Source: Enterococcus sulfureus ATCC 49903
GTDB lineage: Bacteria; Bacillota; Bacilli; Lactobacillales; Enterococcaceae
Length of the DNA: 64,000 nucleotides
Assembly: GCF_000407605.1 (NCBI RefSeq)
Contig: NZ_ASWO01000001.1
Coordinates: forward strand, 248,001 to 312,000
Direction: 5' to 3'
Part shown: one piece after another, positions 8,766 through 17,772 of the stretch
Numbering within the stretch: the first letter of the stretch is position 1
Layout of the letters: the number at the start of each line of letters is the position of its first letter
Program-made: the position numbers and the translations under genes
Notes under the pieces: model-generated
What the model saw: only the letters and a program-made list of their open reading frames with translations
What the model was told of the DNA's origin: nothing
Database searches by the model: none

Positions 8766-9854
8766 TTAAGAAGCTTGATTAGTTGCTTGTGTATCTTTTG
8801 CGCCATCTACTGCTGCACCTTGAGAACTTGTGGGTGTCTCAGAAGATGGTGTTGTTTCTACTGGTGCTTGTGATGACGGCGTCGTACTTGGTGTCGTCGG
8901 TTGTACTGGTGTTACCGGTTGTTGATAACTTGGTGTTGTCGGTTGTTGATACGTTGGTGTTTCTGGTACATACACCGGTTCTTCATAAGTTGATTCTGGT
9001 GTTTCTACAACTGGTTCCGTCGATTCCACCGTACTCTCAACTGTACTTTCAACAGTTTGTTCGACTGTACTTTCGACAACAGGTGCTGCAGCTAGTGCCA
9101 ATTGGTTTGCGATTTCAGTGGCTGACGCCGCTAATTCTGCTTGAACTTCTGGGTTCTTCACTTTTTCGATCTCGACTACCAGATTCGCCTGAGCTTCAGC
9201 TGTTGCTTGTTCGCTGATGACACCGTTAGGCAATAATTCTTCGATCGTTTTACGAATCGATTTGATTTGATTGATTTGGTCTGTCGCACTCTTTAAATAC
9301 TGATTCAAGATCTTAGTCCAGTCATCGTCTGATAAGTTTTTCATTTGCTCTTTGGCATTATTGACGGTTGTGTCTTTGATGTCGGCTTTAATATAGGCAT
9401 TCTCATCAAATTTTTCCCAATCGGTAATCGGTTCACTAAATAGATCTGTTGTTGCATTTTGTGTAGCCAATTTCTTTTGGGCGATACTGATTTGTTCGCC
9501 TAATTCTGATTTACTTTGATTAAAGGCTTCGATCTGTTGCGTTAGTTTCTTATCTTTGACATCTAAGCGACTGTTATCTGCTTTGATATCCGATAATTTT
9601 TTAGACACCACGTCGATTTGTTCTTTCGTTAAATCTTTTTTCAAAAAAACTTTTTTGTCAGAAGAGTATAAGCCATCCACTAGTTTTTGGACTTCTGGTA
9701 ATTGTTTTTTCTCTTGATCGATCAGTGAAATCACATAATCCACATTTTGTTCATTTTGACGGTCCGCATTGACTTTATATCCTACTGCCACCACTCCGAC
9801 TGCTACGATTCCAACTGCGATTACTCCAATAGTAGATTTTACATTTTTTGCCAT
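8766..9854 (-). CDS. Membrane-anchored coiled-coil protein of unknown function, first gene of the capsule operon
   Basis: I do not recognise a family. The 362-residue protein has one N-terminal membrane segment (IGVIAVGIVAVGVVAVGY, about 9-27), a charged alpha-helical part with heptad character (about 30-240), then a low-complexity tail of about 110 residues: first VEST repeats, then Pro/Thr/Gln/Ser-rich wall-spanning-like sequence. There is no LPXTG motif, so it should stay anchored by the N-terminal helix and point outwards. It lies 39 bases before the LCP gene with no terminator between, so it is the first gene of the operon. A role in positioning export at the wall is only a guess. Confidence 0.75.
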   Translation of the reverse strand: MAKNVKSTIGVIAVGIVAVGVVAVGYKVNADRQNEQNVDYVISLIDQEKKQLPEVQKLVDGLYSSDKKVFLKKDLTKEQIDVVSKKLSDIKADNSRLDVKDKKLTQQIEAFNQSKSELGEQISIAQKKLATQNATTDLFSEPITDWEKFDENAYIKADIKDTTVNNAKEQMKNLSDDDWTKILNQYLKSATDQINQIKSIRKTIEELLPNGVISEQATAEAQANLVVEIEKVKNPEVQAELAASATEIANQLALAAAPVVESTVEQTVESTVESTVESTEPVVETPESTYEEPVYVPETPTYQQPTTPSYQQPVTPVQPTTPSTTPSSQAPVETTPSSETPTSSQGAAVDGAKDTQATNQAS

Positions 9855-9921
9855 AAGATGGGCTTCACTCCTATATCTGCTGTGTTTTTTTATTTATGTA
9901 TCAACTCTAGTGTTACTATGT

Positions 9922-9950
9922 TATGTAAATCATAATTTACACAATCACAA
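9922..9950 (-). promoter_or_regulatory. Candidate promoter of the capsule operon
   Basis: On the minus strand TTGTGA (9945-9950) and TACATA (9922-9927) are separated by 17 bases, a reasonable sigma-A promoter about 65 bases before the first ATG. No better pair is visible upstream of 9854. Confidence 0.5.
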
Positions 9951-10155
9951 TAAGACTACAGAATTATTCAAAAGAAGTCAAAACTTTTTCGAAAAAAATA
10001 GATTTTCAAGTATTTTGTTCGAATATTGGGAAATTTTTAGAATTTTAGTGGTTTTTGTCATCAATTTCTTTGAAGTTTAAGATGGTTTTGACTCGCTAGG
10101 TAAAAGAAAAATATATTTCGTTATTTTTTCATATTTTCTTCACATTTATTGCTTG

Positions 10156-10190
10156 AAAAAAGTACCTGGCCACATGGGCCGGTACTTTTT
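10156..10190 (-). terminator. Intrinsic terminator of the 3D-domain gene
   Basis: AAAAAGTACC and GGTACTTTTT form a 10-bp stem continued by GGCC/GGCC around a short loop. T-runs on both sides allow action in both directions; it closes the 3D-domain gene ending at 10206. Confidence 0.85.
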
Positions 10191-10205
10191 AGTATCATGT
10201 CTACG

Positions 10206-11402
10206 TTAATTTAAAATCGTTACTTTCACATTGAATTTACGTCCCCAAGCTGTACATTGCTCCACTGTTGGGAAATGGACGTCGATGATATTGCCTTTGA
10301 TCGCCCCACCTGTATCGGCGGCGATCGCTGTACCATATCCTTCAACATTGACGATCGACCCAATTGGGATCACTGAAGGATCTACCGCGATCACTTGAGG
10401 ATTTTGTCTCAAGTCGATTCCGTTAAAAGTAAAATTCGAGCTGCCTGGTTCTGCGCGAGAATATGCGGTGGCTTGGACATACACGACTTTACCGTTTGTT
10501 GCGGGCGTTTCAGTCGCAGGTGTCTCTGTTGGCGTACTCGTTTCGGCTTTTGGTGTTTCGGTTGGTTTTGTTTCAGTCGCTACCGTTTTTGTTTCTTCTT
10601 TTGAAGTTTCGGCTGTTGCTTGTGCAGCTTTTTCACTAGCTTTTTGGGCAGCTGCTTCTTTTGCTGCTTGTTCTTTTTGCGCTTCTTCTGCTTGTGCTTT
10701 GGCTTGAGCTTCTTGTTCTGCTTTTTCTTTAGCCGCACGTTCTGCTTCTGCTTTAAGTCTTGATTCTTCTACTAGTTTGCTACTTGCGATCTGTGCAAGT
10801 TGATCTTGCTTGTCTGCTAGTTCTGTTTGTAACGCCGCGACTTTTGTATCAAGTGTTTGTGCTTTATCGGTTAACTCTGCTTGATTGGCTTCAAGTGTTG
10901 TTTGCGTCGTTTGTGCGTCTTCTTTCAAGTCTTCAAGTTTTTGTGTTGCTTCATTTAAACTGTCGATCGTTGCTTTTTCAGATTGTTGCATCACCGTAAT
11001 GGCATAGACTCCGTTAACGAAATCTTGGATACTTTTTGCATTCAGCAACATTTCAAGTTTGCTTTCACTTGCTTGATTGATTTGGATACTTTTCAAGCGC
11101 TCTGCGACAACTGCTTTACGTTTTTGAACGGTTTCTTGTGTTTTTTGGATATCGGTCGTTAACGTCGCAAGCTTTTCTTGATTGTCTGCAATCTGTGTTT
11201 GTAAGTTTGTTACTTGTTGATAGGCGTCGTTGACTTCTGTTAACGCTGCTTGAACCTCCGTACTAATTTCTTGGCTTTGTTTTGTTACTTGTTCTTCTTG
11301 TTGGTTCAACGTGTCTAATGATTCCGCTTGAATCATCGCTGGTGCAATTAGTTGAATCCCCATTACCGTAATTACACTCGCAAGCAAATGTTTTCGTTTC
11401 AA
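10206..11402 (-). CDS. Secreted coiled-coil protein with C-terminal 3D domain (putative cell-wall lytic enzyme)
   Basis: A 398-residue secreted protein. It starts with TTG at 11402 behind AAAGGGG, followed by a signal peptide cut near AMIQAES. Residues about 27-225 are a PcsB-like coiled coil, then an Ala/Glu/Lys-rich helix (about 215-260), a Thr/Pro/Glu linker, and a 3D domain (about 305-398) with VQATAYSR, IAVDPSVIPIGS, and AADTGGAIKGNIIDVHF containing the three aspartates. 3D domains share the double-psi barrel of lytic transglycosylases (MltA, YocH, Rpf/Sps proteins), so it probably cleaves peptidoglycan outside the cell. Single gene with its own terminator. Confidence 0.85.
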   Translation of the reverse strand: MKRKHLLASVITVMGIQLIAPAMIQAESLDTLNQQEEQVTKQSQEISTEVQAALTEVNDAYQQVTNLQTQIADNQEKLATLTTDIQKTQETVQKRKAVVAERLKSIQINQASESKLEMLLNAKSIQDFVNGVYAITVMQQSEKATIDSLNEATQKLEDLKEDAQTTQTTLEANQAELTDKAQTLDTKVAALQTELADKQDQLAQIASSKLVEESRLKAEAERAAKEKAEQEAQAKAQAEEAQKEQAAKEAAAQKASEKAAQATAETSKEETKTVATETKPTETPKAETSTPTETPATETPATNGKVVYVQATAYSRAEPGSSNFTFNGIDLRQNPQVIAVDPSVIPIGSIVNVEGYGTAIAADTGGAIKGNIIDVHFPTVEQCTAWGRKFNVKVTILN

Positions 11403-11729
11403 ACAGCCCGACCCCTTTCATTTCATATCTCTTTGTTATTTTATACCGGTTCATTTCTAACGTTTCCTATTATACCCAATGTTTCACATCTATATATGAC
11501 AGAATTTTTACAGATTATTACGTTTTTGTGTATTTGATTTCAGTCATTACCAATGAACAGGTTTTCTTAGATTTATTTCATGTCACTGACATCTTAACGT
11601 AACATAACCGTATTTATGCAAACTAGGTTGAAATCTTTCTTTTATTTACATTTTTTAGTACACTAAGATTAGCGTTTTTCTATTGCACTATTATAATAGA
11701 AGAAAAACTTTATTTTTAGGAGGTTTTTT
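11403..11729. other. Divergent intergenic region with promoters
   Basis: This 327-base region lies between two divergent genes. On the minus strand TATAAT (11469-11474) is a likely -10 for the 3D-domain gene, without a good -35. The plus-strand exporter promoter is listed separately. I see nothing else that looks coding or structured. Confidence 0.5.
11669..11697 (+). promoter_or_regulatory. Promoter of the heterodimeric ABC exporter
   Basis: TTAGCG (11669-11674) and TATAAT (11692-11697) are 17 bases apart. AGGAGG at 11718-11723 lies six bases before the ATG at 11730. Confidence 0.6.
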
Positions 11730-13445
11730 ATGTTTGAATTGTTCGCCCATGCGCGAAATTATCGCAAGCAGCTGATACTAGGACCCTTTTTTAAATTCTT
11801 AGAAGCTGTCTTCGAATTGATCCTGCCTTTGCAGATGGCTCGTTTGATCGATGCTGGGATTCGACAAAATGATTGGAACGAGGTCATGCGCATGGTCCTT
11901 TGGATGGTCGCGATGTCAGTCATTGGGCTAGTTTGTGCTGTTATTTGTCAATATTATGCTTCGATTGCGTCACAAGGATTTGGTACGGAGTTACGGAATC
12001 AATTAATGAAAAAAATCAATACATTATCACATGATGAGTTGAATCAATTTGGTACGGATACCTTGATCACTCGTATGACCAATGATATCAATCAATTGCA
12101 ACTGGCCCTTGCCATGTTGATTCGGTTAGTCGTTCGTGCTCCTTTTTTAAGTATCGGTGCAATCATTATGGCGTTCTACATCGATTGGCAAACTGGATTA
12201 CTCTTTTTGATCGTCTTGCCGATTTTTTGTGTGATCTTATATTTGATCATCTCACGCTCTGTACCGTTATATAAAAAAGTTCAAGAACGTTTGGACCGTT
12301 TAAATGAATTGGTCAGCCAAAATTTAAGCGGAGTTCGGGTGATTCGTGCCTTTTCACGTACGAAAGAACAAACGACACAATTTAATGAAGCCACTGATTC
12401 ACTAAACCGTGTGTATTTACGTGTAGGGAATCTTTCTGCTTTATTAACACCTGCGACTACGATGTTGATGAACTTTGGGATCATTATTTTGTTCTATCTA
12501 GGTGGACTTAAAGTCAATAGTGGAAATCTAGAACAAGGTGAACTACTTGCTTTAGTCAACTATATGAATCAAATGTTACTTGCATTGATCGTTGTCTCAA
12601 ACTTAGTCTTGATCTTCACTCGTGCAGCAGCTTCTGCCAATCGTGTCAAAGAGATCTTGAGTGTTGAGCCAAGTATCGTATCGACTACAGATACAAGTGC
12701 CAAAACGAGCTTAGCTGGTGGTGTCGAATTTAAAGAGGTCGATTTTCGTTATGGTCCAAAATATGGCCTTGCGCTAAAACAGATCAACTTTACCGTAACA
12801 CCAGGTACGACTGTGGGGATTATTGGACCTACAGGGAGTGGAAAATCGACTGTTACCCAATTGATCCCACGTTTTTATGATACAAGTCGTGGCCAAGTCT
12901 TACTGGATGGGATCGATGTGCACGATTTTACATTAGAAACCTTGCGCAGTGAGATCACTATGGTGCCACAAACAGCAGTGCTATTTAGCGGGACGATCCG
13001 CGAGAACTTGCAGTGGGGGAAAAAAGATGCCACGGATGACGAATGTTGGGAAGCATTGACGATCGCGCAAGCACGTGAATTTGTTGAAGGCTTGAAAGAC
13101 GGATTAGATACTCAAATTTTTGAAGGCGGAAAAAACTTCTCTGGTGGTCAGCGTCAACGCTTGACGATCGCACGCGCCATTATTGCGAAACCAGCTATTT
13201 TGATTTTAGATGATTCCTTAAGCGCCTTAGATTATCAAACGGATCTATTGTTACGTAAAGCATTACAACAATTAAATGGTACTGTCATCATCATTTCACA
13301 ACGCGTACGATCGATCCAACAAGCTGAACAGATTTTAGTGATGGATAGTGGGGAGTTGCTTGCTCAAGGAACTCACGAAGAATTGATGGCGACATCTGTT
13401 GAGTATCAAGAAATCGTTGCATCACAAGAGGAGGAAACGGAATGA
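11730..13445 (+). CDS. Heterodimeric ABC exporter, subunit with degenerate ATP site
   Basis: A 571-residue half-transporter: six-helix membrane domain (about 1-310) then an ATPase domain. Walker A GPTGSGKST (about 366) and signature FSGGQRQRL (about 469) are canonical, but the Walker B end reads LILDDSLSALD, Asp instead of the catalytic Glu, and the switch histidine is Gln (ISQRVRS). With the partner's changes this makes one working and one non-working ATP site, as in LmrCD, BmrCD, EfrCD and TM287/288. Such pumps export drugs, dyes or lipids. It overlaps the next gene by four bases (ATGA). Substrate unknown. Confidence 0.92.
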   Translation: MFELFAHARNYRKQLILGPFFKFLEAVFELILPLQMARLIDAGIRQNDWNEVMRMVLWMVAMSVIGLVCAVICQYYASIASQGFGTELRNQLMKKINTLSHDELNQFGTDTLITRMTNDINQLQLALAMLIRLVVRAPFLSIGAIIMAFYIDWQTGLLFLIVLPIFCVILYLIISRSVPLYKKVQERLDRLNELVSQNLSGVRVIRAFSRTKEQTTQFNEATDSLNRVYLRVGNLSALLTPATTMLMNFGIIILFYLGGLKVNSGNLEQGELLALVNYMNQMLLALIVVSNLVLIFTRAAASANRVKEILSVEPSIVSTTDTSAKTSLAGGVEFKEVDFRYGPKYGLALKQINFTVTPGTTVGIIGPTGSGKSTVTQLIPRFYDTSRGQVLLDGIDVHDFTLETLRSEITMVPQTAVLFSGTIRENLQWGKKDATDDECWEALTIAQAREFVEGLKDGLDTQIFEGGKNFSGGQRQRLTIARAIIAKPAILILDDSLSALDYQTDLLLRKALQQLNGTVIIISQRVRSIQQAEQILVMDSGELLAQGTHEELMATSVEYQEIVASQEEETE

Positions 13446-15193
13446 ATGCGAAAAAAACCGATTGGACGGCGTTTCGCCAGTTCCTTCCCTATTTAGGAAA
13501 ATATAAATTAGAAAATGGACTTGCCATCTTACTTGGAATCTTTAATGGTTTAAGTGCAGTCTTGATGAGTTTAGAGATTGGGCGCGCGATCGATCAAATG
13601 ATCGGCAAAGGACAAGTCGATTTCCGTGGGTTAACACGTGAATTGATCTTCTTTGCGATCTTGATTCTGATCAATGTGATTAGCCAATGGTTGATCCAAC
13701 GTTTAGGTAACCGAGTGGCCTATGGTGCAGCCAAAGATCTACGTGAAGAAGCCTTTGAACATTTGAATCGTCTGCCACTACGTTATTACGACCAAGAGGC
13801 ACACGGGAGTATCGTCTCTCGTTTTACTAACGATATCGACGCGGTATCCTTAGCGGTATCGAGTGTCTTTAATCAGCTGTTTTCAGGTGTTTCGGTCGTG
13901 ATCTTAGCTTTATTTTTAATGTTTCGAATGAGTACGACGCTAGCAATCGTTGTTCTTTTATCGACACCGATCATTTTCTTTGTCAACTGGTCGGTCGCAA
14001 AAGCATCGCAAGCCAACTTTGCCTCTCAACAACGTATCGTAGGTGATGTGTCGAGCTTTGTCACCGAAATGGTGGGCAATCAAAAAATCGTGAAAGCCTT
14101 CAATCGTGAAGCAGTCAATCAAACCAATTTTGAAACGATCAATGGTGAATTAAATGTCAAAGGACAAAAAGCTCAGTTCTCTTCTTCTTTAACGAATCCC
14201 TTGTCACGTTTCGTGGATCATTTAGCCTATGTGGCTGTCGGTGGTGTTGGTGCTTATCTGATGCTTTCTGGCAATACACTGGTGACGATCGGGATCATTT
14301 CAAGTTTTACGATTTATGAAAGTCAATTTACAAAACCTTTTATCGAGATCTCTGGGATGATCACACCGATCCAAACCGCTTTAGCAGGTTTGCGTCGGAC
14401 GTTTGATCTATTAGCAGAGCAAGAAGAAAGTGTTGAGCCTGTCGTAGAGATGGAGATGCCTTTAAAAGGTGAGATCACCTTTGATCACGTAGACTTCAGC
14501 TACGTTCCTGAACAAACATTGATCCAAGATTTTAATTTTGTCGCAAAACCAGGCGAAACGATCGCAATCGTTGGGAAAACGGGTGCTGGAAAATCGACAT
14601 TGGTCAACTTACTGATGCGTTTTTACGAAGTTACAGCAGGTACCATCTCAATTGACGGTACACCGATCGATCAAATGAATCGTGATCAGTTGCGCCAAGA
14701 TTTTGGAATGGTCTTACAAGAAACGTGGTTATTTGATGGTACCCTTTATGATAACTTAACGTACGGTAATCCAAATGCTTCTGATGAACTGATCGAACAT
14801 GCATTAAAGAAAACTTATATGCATGAATTCGTCGAACGTTTGCCGCTTAAATTAGATACTCCGATTGGACATCAAGGGTTGAAAATCTCTGACGGACAAC
14901 GTCAATTGTTGACGATCGCGCGTACGATGATCAGCCAACCGACGATGTTGATTTTAGATGAAGCCACAAGCTCGGTCGATACGTTGACCGAGAAGAAAAT
15001 TCAATCGGCCTTTTTAGAAATGATGAATGGTCGGACTAGTTTTGTGATCGCACATCGCCTATCCACGATTCGCAATGCCGATAAGATCCTTGTTATGGAT
15101 TCTGGTCAAATCGTTGAACAAGGAAGCCATGAAGAACTTTTAGAACAAAAAGGCTACTATCACGATTTGTATCACGCACAATTTCAATCGTAA
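13442..15193 (+). CDS. Heterodimeric ABC exporter, catalytic-site subunit
   Basis: The 583-residue partner of the preceding half-transporter. The membrane domain occupies about 1-325. Walker A GKTGAGKST (about 377), Walker B LILDEATSSVD with the catalytic Glu (about 504) and the switch His in IAHRLSTI (about 537) are intact, while the signature is degenerate, ISDGQRQLL instead of LSGGQ. Hence the productive site combines this subunit's Walker motifs with the other subunit's intact signature. A strong hairpin terminator follows directly, so the two genes form a complete operon. Confidence 0.92.
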   Translation: MNAKKTDWTAFRQFLPYLGKYKLENGLAILLGIFNGLSAVLMSLEIGRAIDQMIGKGQVDFRGLTRELIFFAILILINVISQWLIQRLGNRVAYGAAKDLREEAFEHLNRLPLRYYDQEAHGSIVSRFTNDIDAVSLAVSSVFNQLFSGVSVVILALFLMFRMSTTLAIVVLLSTPIIFFVNWSVAKASQANFASQQRIVGDVSSFVTEMVGNQKIVKAFNREAVNQTNFETINGELNVKGQKAQFSSSLTNPLSRFVDHLAYVAVGGVGAYLMLSGNTLVTIGIISSFTIYESQFTKPFIEISGMITPIQTALAGLRRTFDLLAEQEESVEPVVEMEMPLKGEITFDHVDFSYVPEQTLIQDFNFVAKPGETIAIVGKTGAGKSTLVNLLMRFYEVTAGTISIDGTPIDQMNRDQLRQDFGMVLQETWLFDGTLYDNLTYGNPNASDELIEHALKKTYMHEFVERLPLKLDTPIGHQGLKISDGQRQLLTIARTMISQPTMLILDEATSSVDTLTEKKIQSAFLEMMNGRTSFVIAHRLSTIRNADKILVMDSGQIVEQGSHEELLEQKGYYHDLYHAQFQS

Positions 15194-15199
15194 TATGAA

Positions 15200-15231
15200 A
15201 AACCACCGTTCGAGATACGAACGGTGGTTTT
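15200..15231. terminator. Bidirectional terminator between convergent genes
   Basis: A perfect 12-bp stem, AACCACCGTTCG with CGAACGGTGGTT around AGATA, followed by TTTGTTTT on the plus strand. It serves the ABC exporter and probably also the convergent gene ending at 15235. Confidence 0.9.
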
Positions 15232-15234
15232 GTT

Positions 15235-17625
15235 TTATCTATACAAATCATCTACTGCAGCAAATGAATAAGCGTACTGTGTGTAGAATCCAAAAATAGC
15301 ATTACCCACTTGATTGATAAAAAAATTATCAATATAGATTCCGCCTGTATACCAATTAAAATCTTCAGTAACATTTCGCAGATGTCCCCATTTATCATCA
15401 TTGTCAATAGATATATATTCTTCTAAAATCAGTTTAAAGAAACTATCTGCCAGAGCTTCTGGTGTCACGTCTTTATTAGGTCCTCCTACTAGAGGTCGAG
15501 GAAACAAATTTTCACCACTACCATTATTATGAAGAAACAGTGAGCTAAGTTTGTCTAACGCTTTATCAGAAGTATGATTCATTTTTATATGTGAGTTCAT
15601 CGCATGTTCGTAGCTATACGCATTTTGATCTTCTGAGATTCCTGGTGCTTGTAAAGATTTGAGATCTAATAATAATCGATATTCGTTGATATTTTGTAGC
15701 ATTCTCGCACGATAACGTCTATTCACTTCTTTTATACCGGTTAATTGACTATATTTTTCTGGTCCAATATATATTTTTTTCGGATTTTGTTCTAGCTGAG
15801 CATAAACTGTTGCGATCGTTTGATTTTTAGTTCGATATTCATTGTTGATGATTTGTGAAATCGTAGTAAAGTTTGCATATTTTTGATCAGTAACTATTTT
15901 AGGTATTCTTAATAAAGATGAGTGTGCTGCTTGAGCGATTTGAGTTTTAGAAAGAGTTTCATAGCTATTATTTTGTGCGCTGGATAATTTTTCTTGTGCT
16001 TTAGCTTGAGCAACCAGCTGATTGATTTGGGCAATCGATTTTGCATTATTGATTTGATCTGTATAGGCTACTTTTTTGGCATAGTCAAAATTGACTGCAT
16101 TTACGCTCGTAACCGCCTCTTTCTTTGCGGCTTTTAACGCTTGTTCTTGTTTTGCCGCTGCCTCATTTTGATCAGATTGTGCTTGTGCATTCGCTACGAT
16201 TTGATTCACTTGTTCAACTGATGTTGCTTGATTCAATTGCATTGTATAAGTCGTTTTTTGTTCATTAGTCAGGTTCATACGACTTAACTTTTCGATTCCT
16301 GAAGCTTTAGCATCCCCTAAGCGCTGGGCTTGTTGTGCTGCAGCTGTATTTTTATCTGATTGTGTCTTTGCTTCCGATACGATTTTAGTAATTTGTCCAC
16401 TTGAAGTTGCCCCATCGAGTTGATTGGTGTAGCTTGTTTTTTGAGCATTCGTCAAGTTTAAATTGGCTACTGTATTTTTACCAGCACTTTTGGCTTCTGC
16501 CAATTGTTGCGCTTGTTGTGCGGCTTTCGTATTTTGATCAGACTGCGTTTGTGCATTGGTCACTATTTTCTTGATATCGGCACTTTTTTTCGCGTTATTG
16601 AGTTGATTGATATACGTGTTTTTTTGTGCAGCCGTCAAATTCAATCCATTCACCTTGGTGATAGCCTCTTTTTTCGCAGTGGCTAATTGTTGCGCTTGTT
16701 GTGTTGCCGCACTATTTTTATCTGATTGTGTTTTAGCAGCTGCACTTACTTCGTGCACTTGCGCTACTGTTTTCGCACCTTTGATTTGATTGATATATTG
16801 ATTTTTTTGGGAAGTCGTTAGTGTGAACTCATTTAATTTCGAAATAGCAGATTCTTTGACGATCTTCAATTCATTTGATGGATTTTCTACTTTTTTAACG
16901 GTGATCTTACGTGTGACTGTCGTCGTATTTTTTTGACCATCTACCGTACTATAAGTCAACGTATAGACACCTGGTTTAGCTAAATCTACTGAACCACTTA
17001 CTTTTATTGATAAGCTATTCCCTAGAAAATCTTTTGCTGCTACTCCTTTTAAAGGATCGAATTTTTCCGCCGATTGCTCCACAGTCGTATCACTTGCACC
17101 GGTTAAAGTTGGCTTTACTGTCTTCATCCCATACCAAGCAACTCCCTCATCTTTCCAACCCGATTGGATCAACATCGCTTGCTCTGCACTATTTAATGTG
17201 TAATTATGACTTCCTGCTTTGGCATTCGTATTATAAGCACGATAAAGTTTTACTCCTTGGCTGTTTTCTGAATACCAGCCAATCCCTTCGTCTTTCCACC
17301 CCACTTTCACTAAAGAATCCTTTTCAGATTGATTCAATGTATAATGGTGATCACCTGCATTTTTGTTATACAAACGATAGACTGGTGACCCTTTTGAAGG
17401 TGCAAACCAACCGATTCCTTCATCTTTCCAACCTACTCTAACCAATTGCTGCTGCTCTTGTGTATTTTTGGTATAAAAATGTTCGCCATTATTTGGATTA
17501 TACAGACGATACATTGTATATCCTTTGACTTCGGCTGCTGAGGTCGCTTCAGCTAAATCCAATACGCCAAGCATCATAAGCGATGTAGTCAAACCAACTC
17601 CTAAAATTTTTGCGCTCTTTTTCAT
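15235..17625 (-). CDS. Large secreted protein: three DUF5648-like repeats, Ig-like domain, five GA-like repeats, CAP-like domain
   Basis: 796 residues with a signal peptide (cut near EATSAAEV). Residues about 35-165 hold three repeats of about 43 residues with the pattern YRLYN-N-GEHFYT...GWKDEGIGW (DUF5648-like, seen in many secreted wall-active proteins). A bacterial Ig-like segment (about 180-250) is followed by five helical repeats of about 60 residues, each with LT-QK--Y--QL--A and a QSD linker, which resemble GA (albumin-binding-like) modules. The last 150 residues, with RMLQNINEYRLLL, YSYEHAMNSHIKM and GSGENLF, look like a CAP/SCP domain. No LPXTG. Likely a surface adhesin or matrix protein; function unknown. 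Confidence 0.8.
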   Translation of the reverse strand: MKKSAKILGVGLTTSLMMLGVLDLAEATSAAEVKGYTMYRLYNPNNGEHFYTKNTQEQQQLVRVGWKDEGIGWFAPSKGSPVYRLYNKNAGDHHYTLNQSEKDSLVKVGWKDEGIGWYSENSQGVKLYRAYNTNAKAGSHNYTLNSAEQAMLIQSGWKDEGVAWYGMKTVKPTLTGASDTTVEQSAEKFDPLKGVAAKDFLGNSLSIKVSGSVDLAKPGVYTLTYSTVDGQKNTTTVTRKITVKKVENPSNELKIVKESAISKLNEFTLTTSQKNQYINQIKGAKTVAQVHEVSAAAKTQSDKNSAATQQAQQLATAKKEAITKVNGLNLTAAQKNTYINQLNNAKKSADIKKIVTNAQTQSDQNTKAAQQAQQLAEAKSAGKNTVANLNLTNAQKTSYTNQLDGATSSGQITKIVSEAKTQSDKNTAAAQQAQRLGDAKASGIEKLSRMNLTNEQKTTYTMQLNQATSVEQVNQIVANAQAQSDQNEAAAKQEQALKAAKKEAVTSVNAVNFDYAKKVAYTDQINNAKSIAQINQLVAQAKAQEKLSSAQNNSYETLSKTQIAQAAHSSLLRIPKIVTDQKYANFTTISQIINNEYRTKNQTIATVYAQLEQNPKKIYIGPEKYSQLTGIKEVNRRYRARMLQNINEYRLLLDLKSLQAPGISEDQNAYSYEHAMNSHIKMNHTSDKALDKLSSLFLHNNGSGENLFPRPLVGGPNKDVTPEALADSFFKLILEEYISIDNDDKWGHLRNVTEDFNWYTGGIYIDNFFINQVGNAIFGFYTQYAYSFAAVDDLYR
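15942..16866 (-). repeat. Five tandem repeats of about 180 bases encoding GA-like helical modules
   Basis: Within the large secreted protein five consecutive units of about 60 codons each encode a three-helix-like pattern: Lys/Ala-rich helix, N-L-T-x-x-Q-K-x-x-Y, Q-x-x-x-A, then AKTQSDKN or a variant. The copies have diverged, so they are protein repeats rather than recent DNA duplications; the last copy lacks the QSD ending. Confidence 0.7.
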
Positions 17626-17690
17626 TATCTGTTCCCCCTTTAATCAACTAAATAACTATTGAGAATGTCACTCCAATCATTATTTTTCAA

Positions 17691-17715
17691 ATTATAGCAT
17701 GTGAAGTATTCACAT
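17691..17715 (-). promoter_or_regulatory. Extended -10 promoter with an embedded perfect dyad
   Basis: On the minus strand TGCTATAAT (TATAAT at 17691-17696) is an extended -10 without a good -35. Just upstream, 17699-17715 is a perfect dyad ATGTGAA-GTA-TTCACAT lying where the promoter spacer would be, so a bound protein would block or assist polymerase for the large secreted protein gene. Confidence 0.55.
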
Positions 17716-17734
17716 TATGAATAGATTCTATCCA

Positions 17735-17770
17735 GACAAAAAAAGAAGCACAGCATTCACTGTACTTCTT
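17735..17770 (-). terminator. Intrinsic terminator of the GH3 hexosaminidase gene
   Basis: AAGAAGCACAG pairs with CTGTACTTCTT (one mismatch), with a run of T on the minus strand; it lies immediately after the stop at 17773. Confidence 0.8.
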
Positions 17771-17772
17771 GC

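Larger units (their letters stand above)
9855..10205. other. Intergenic region upstream of the capsule operon
   Basis: This 351-base stretch has no convincing gene. It holds the capsule-operon promoter near 9922-9950, an AT-rich stretch with nothing recognisable at about 9960-10150, and the terminator of the neighbouring 3D-domain gene at 10156-10190. Confidence 0.6.

Noticed and set aside
8783-9217. 144-residue Leu/Val-rich frame on the plus strand
   Set aside because: Antisense of the VEST/Pro-rich tail repeats; low complexity produces the open frame.
11263-11454. Small minus-strand frame over the 3D-domain gene start
   Set aside because: Out of frame with the signal peptide and coiled coil; no similarity, explained by the gene at 10206-11402.
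15942-16866. CRISPR-like or DNA tandem array
   Set aside because: The periodicity of 180 bases is in the protein; DNA copies are diverged and there are no short identical repeats with spacers.
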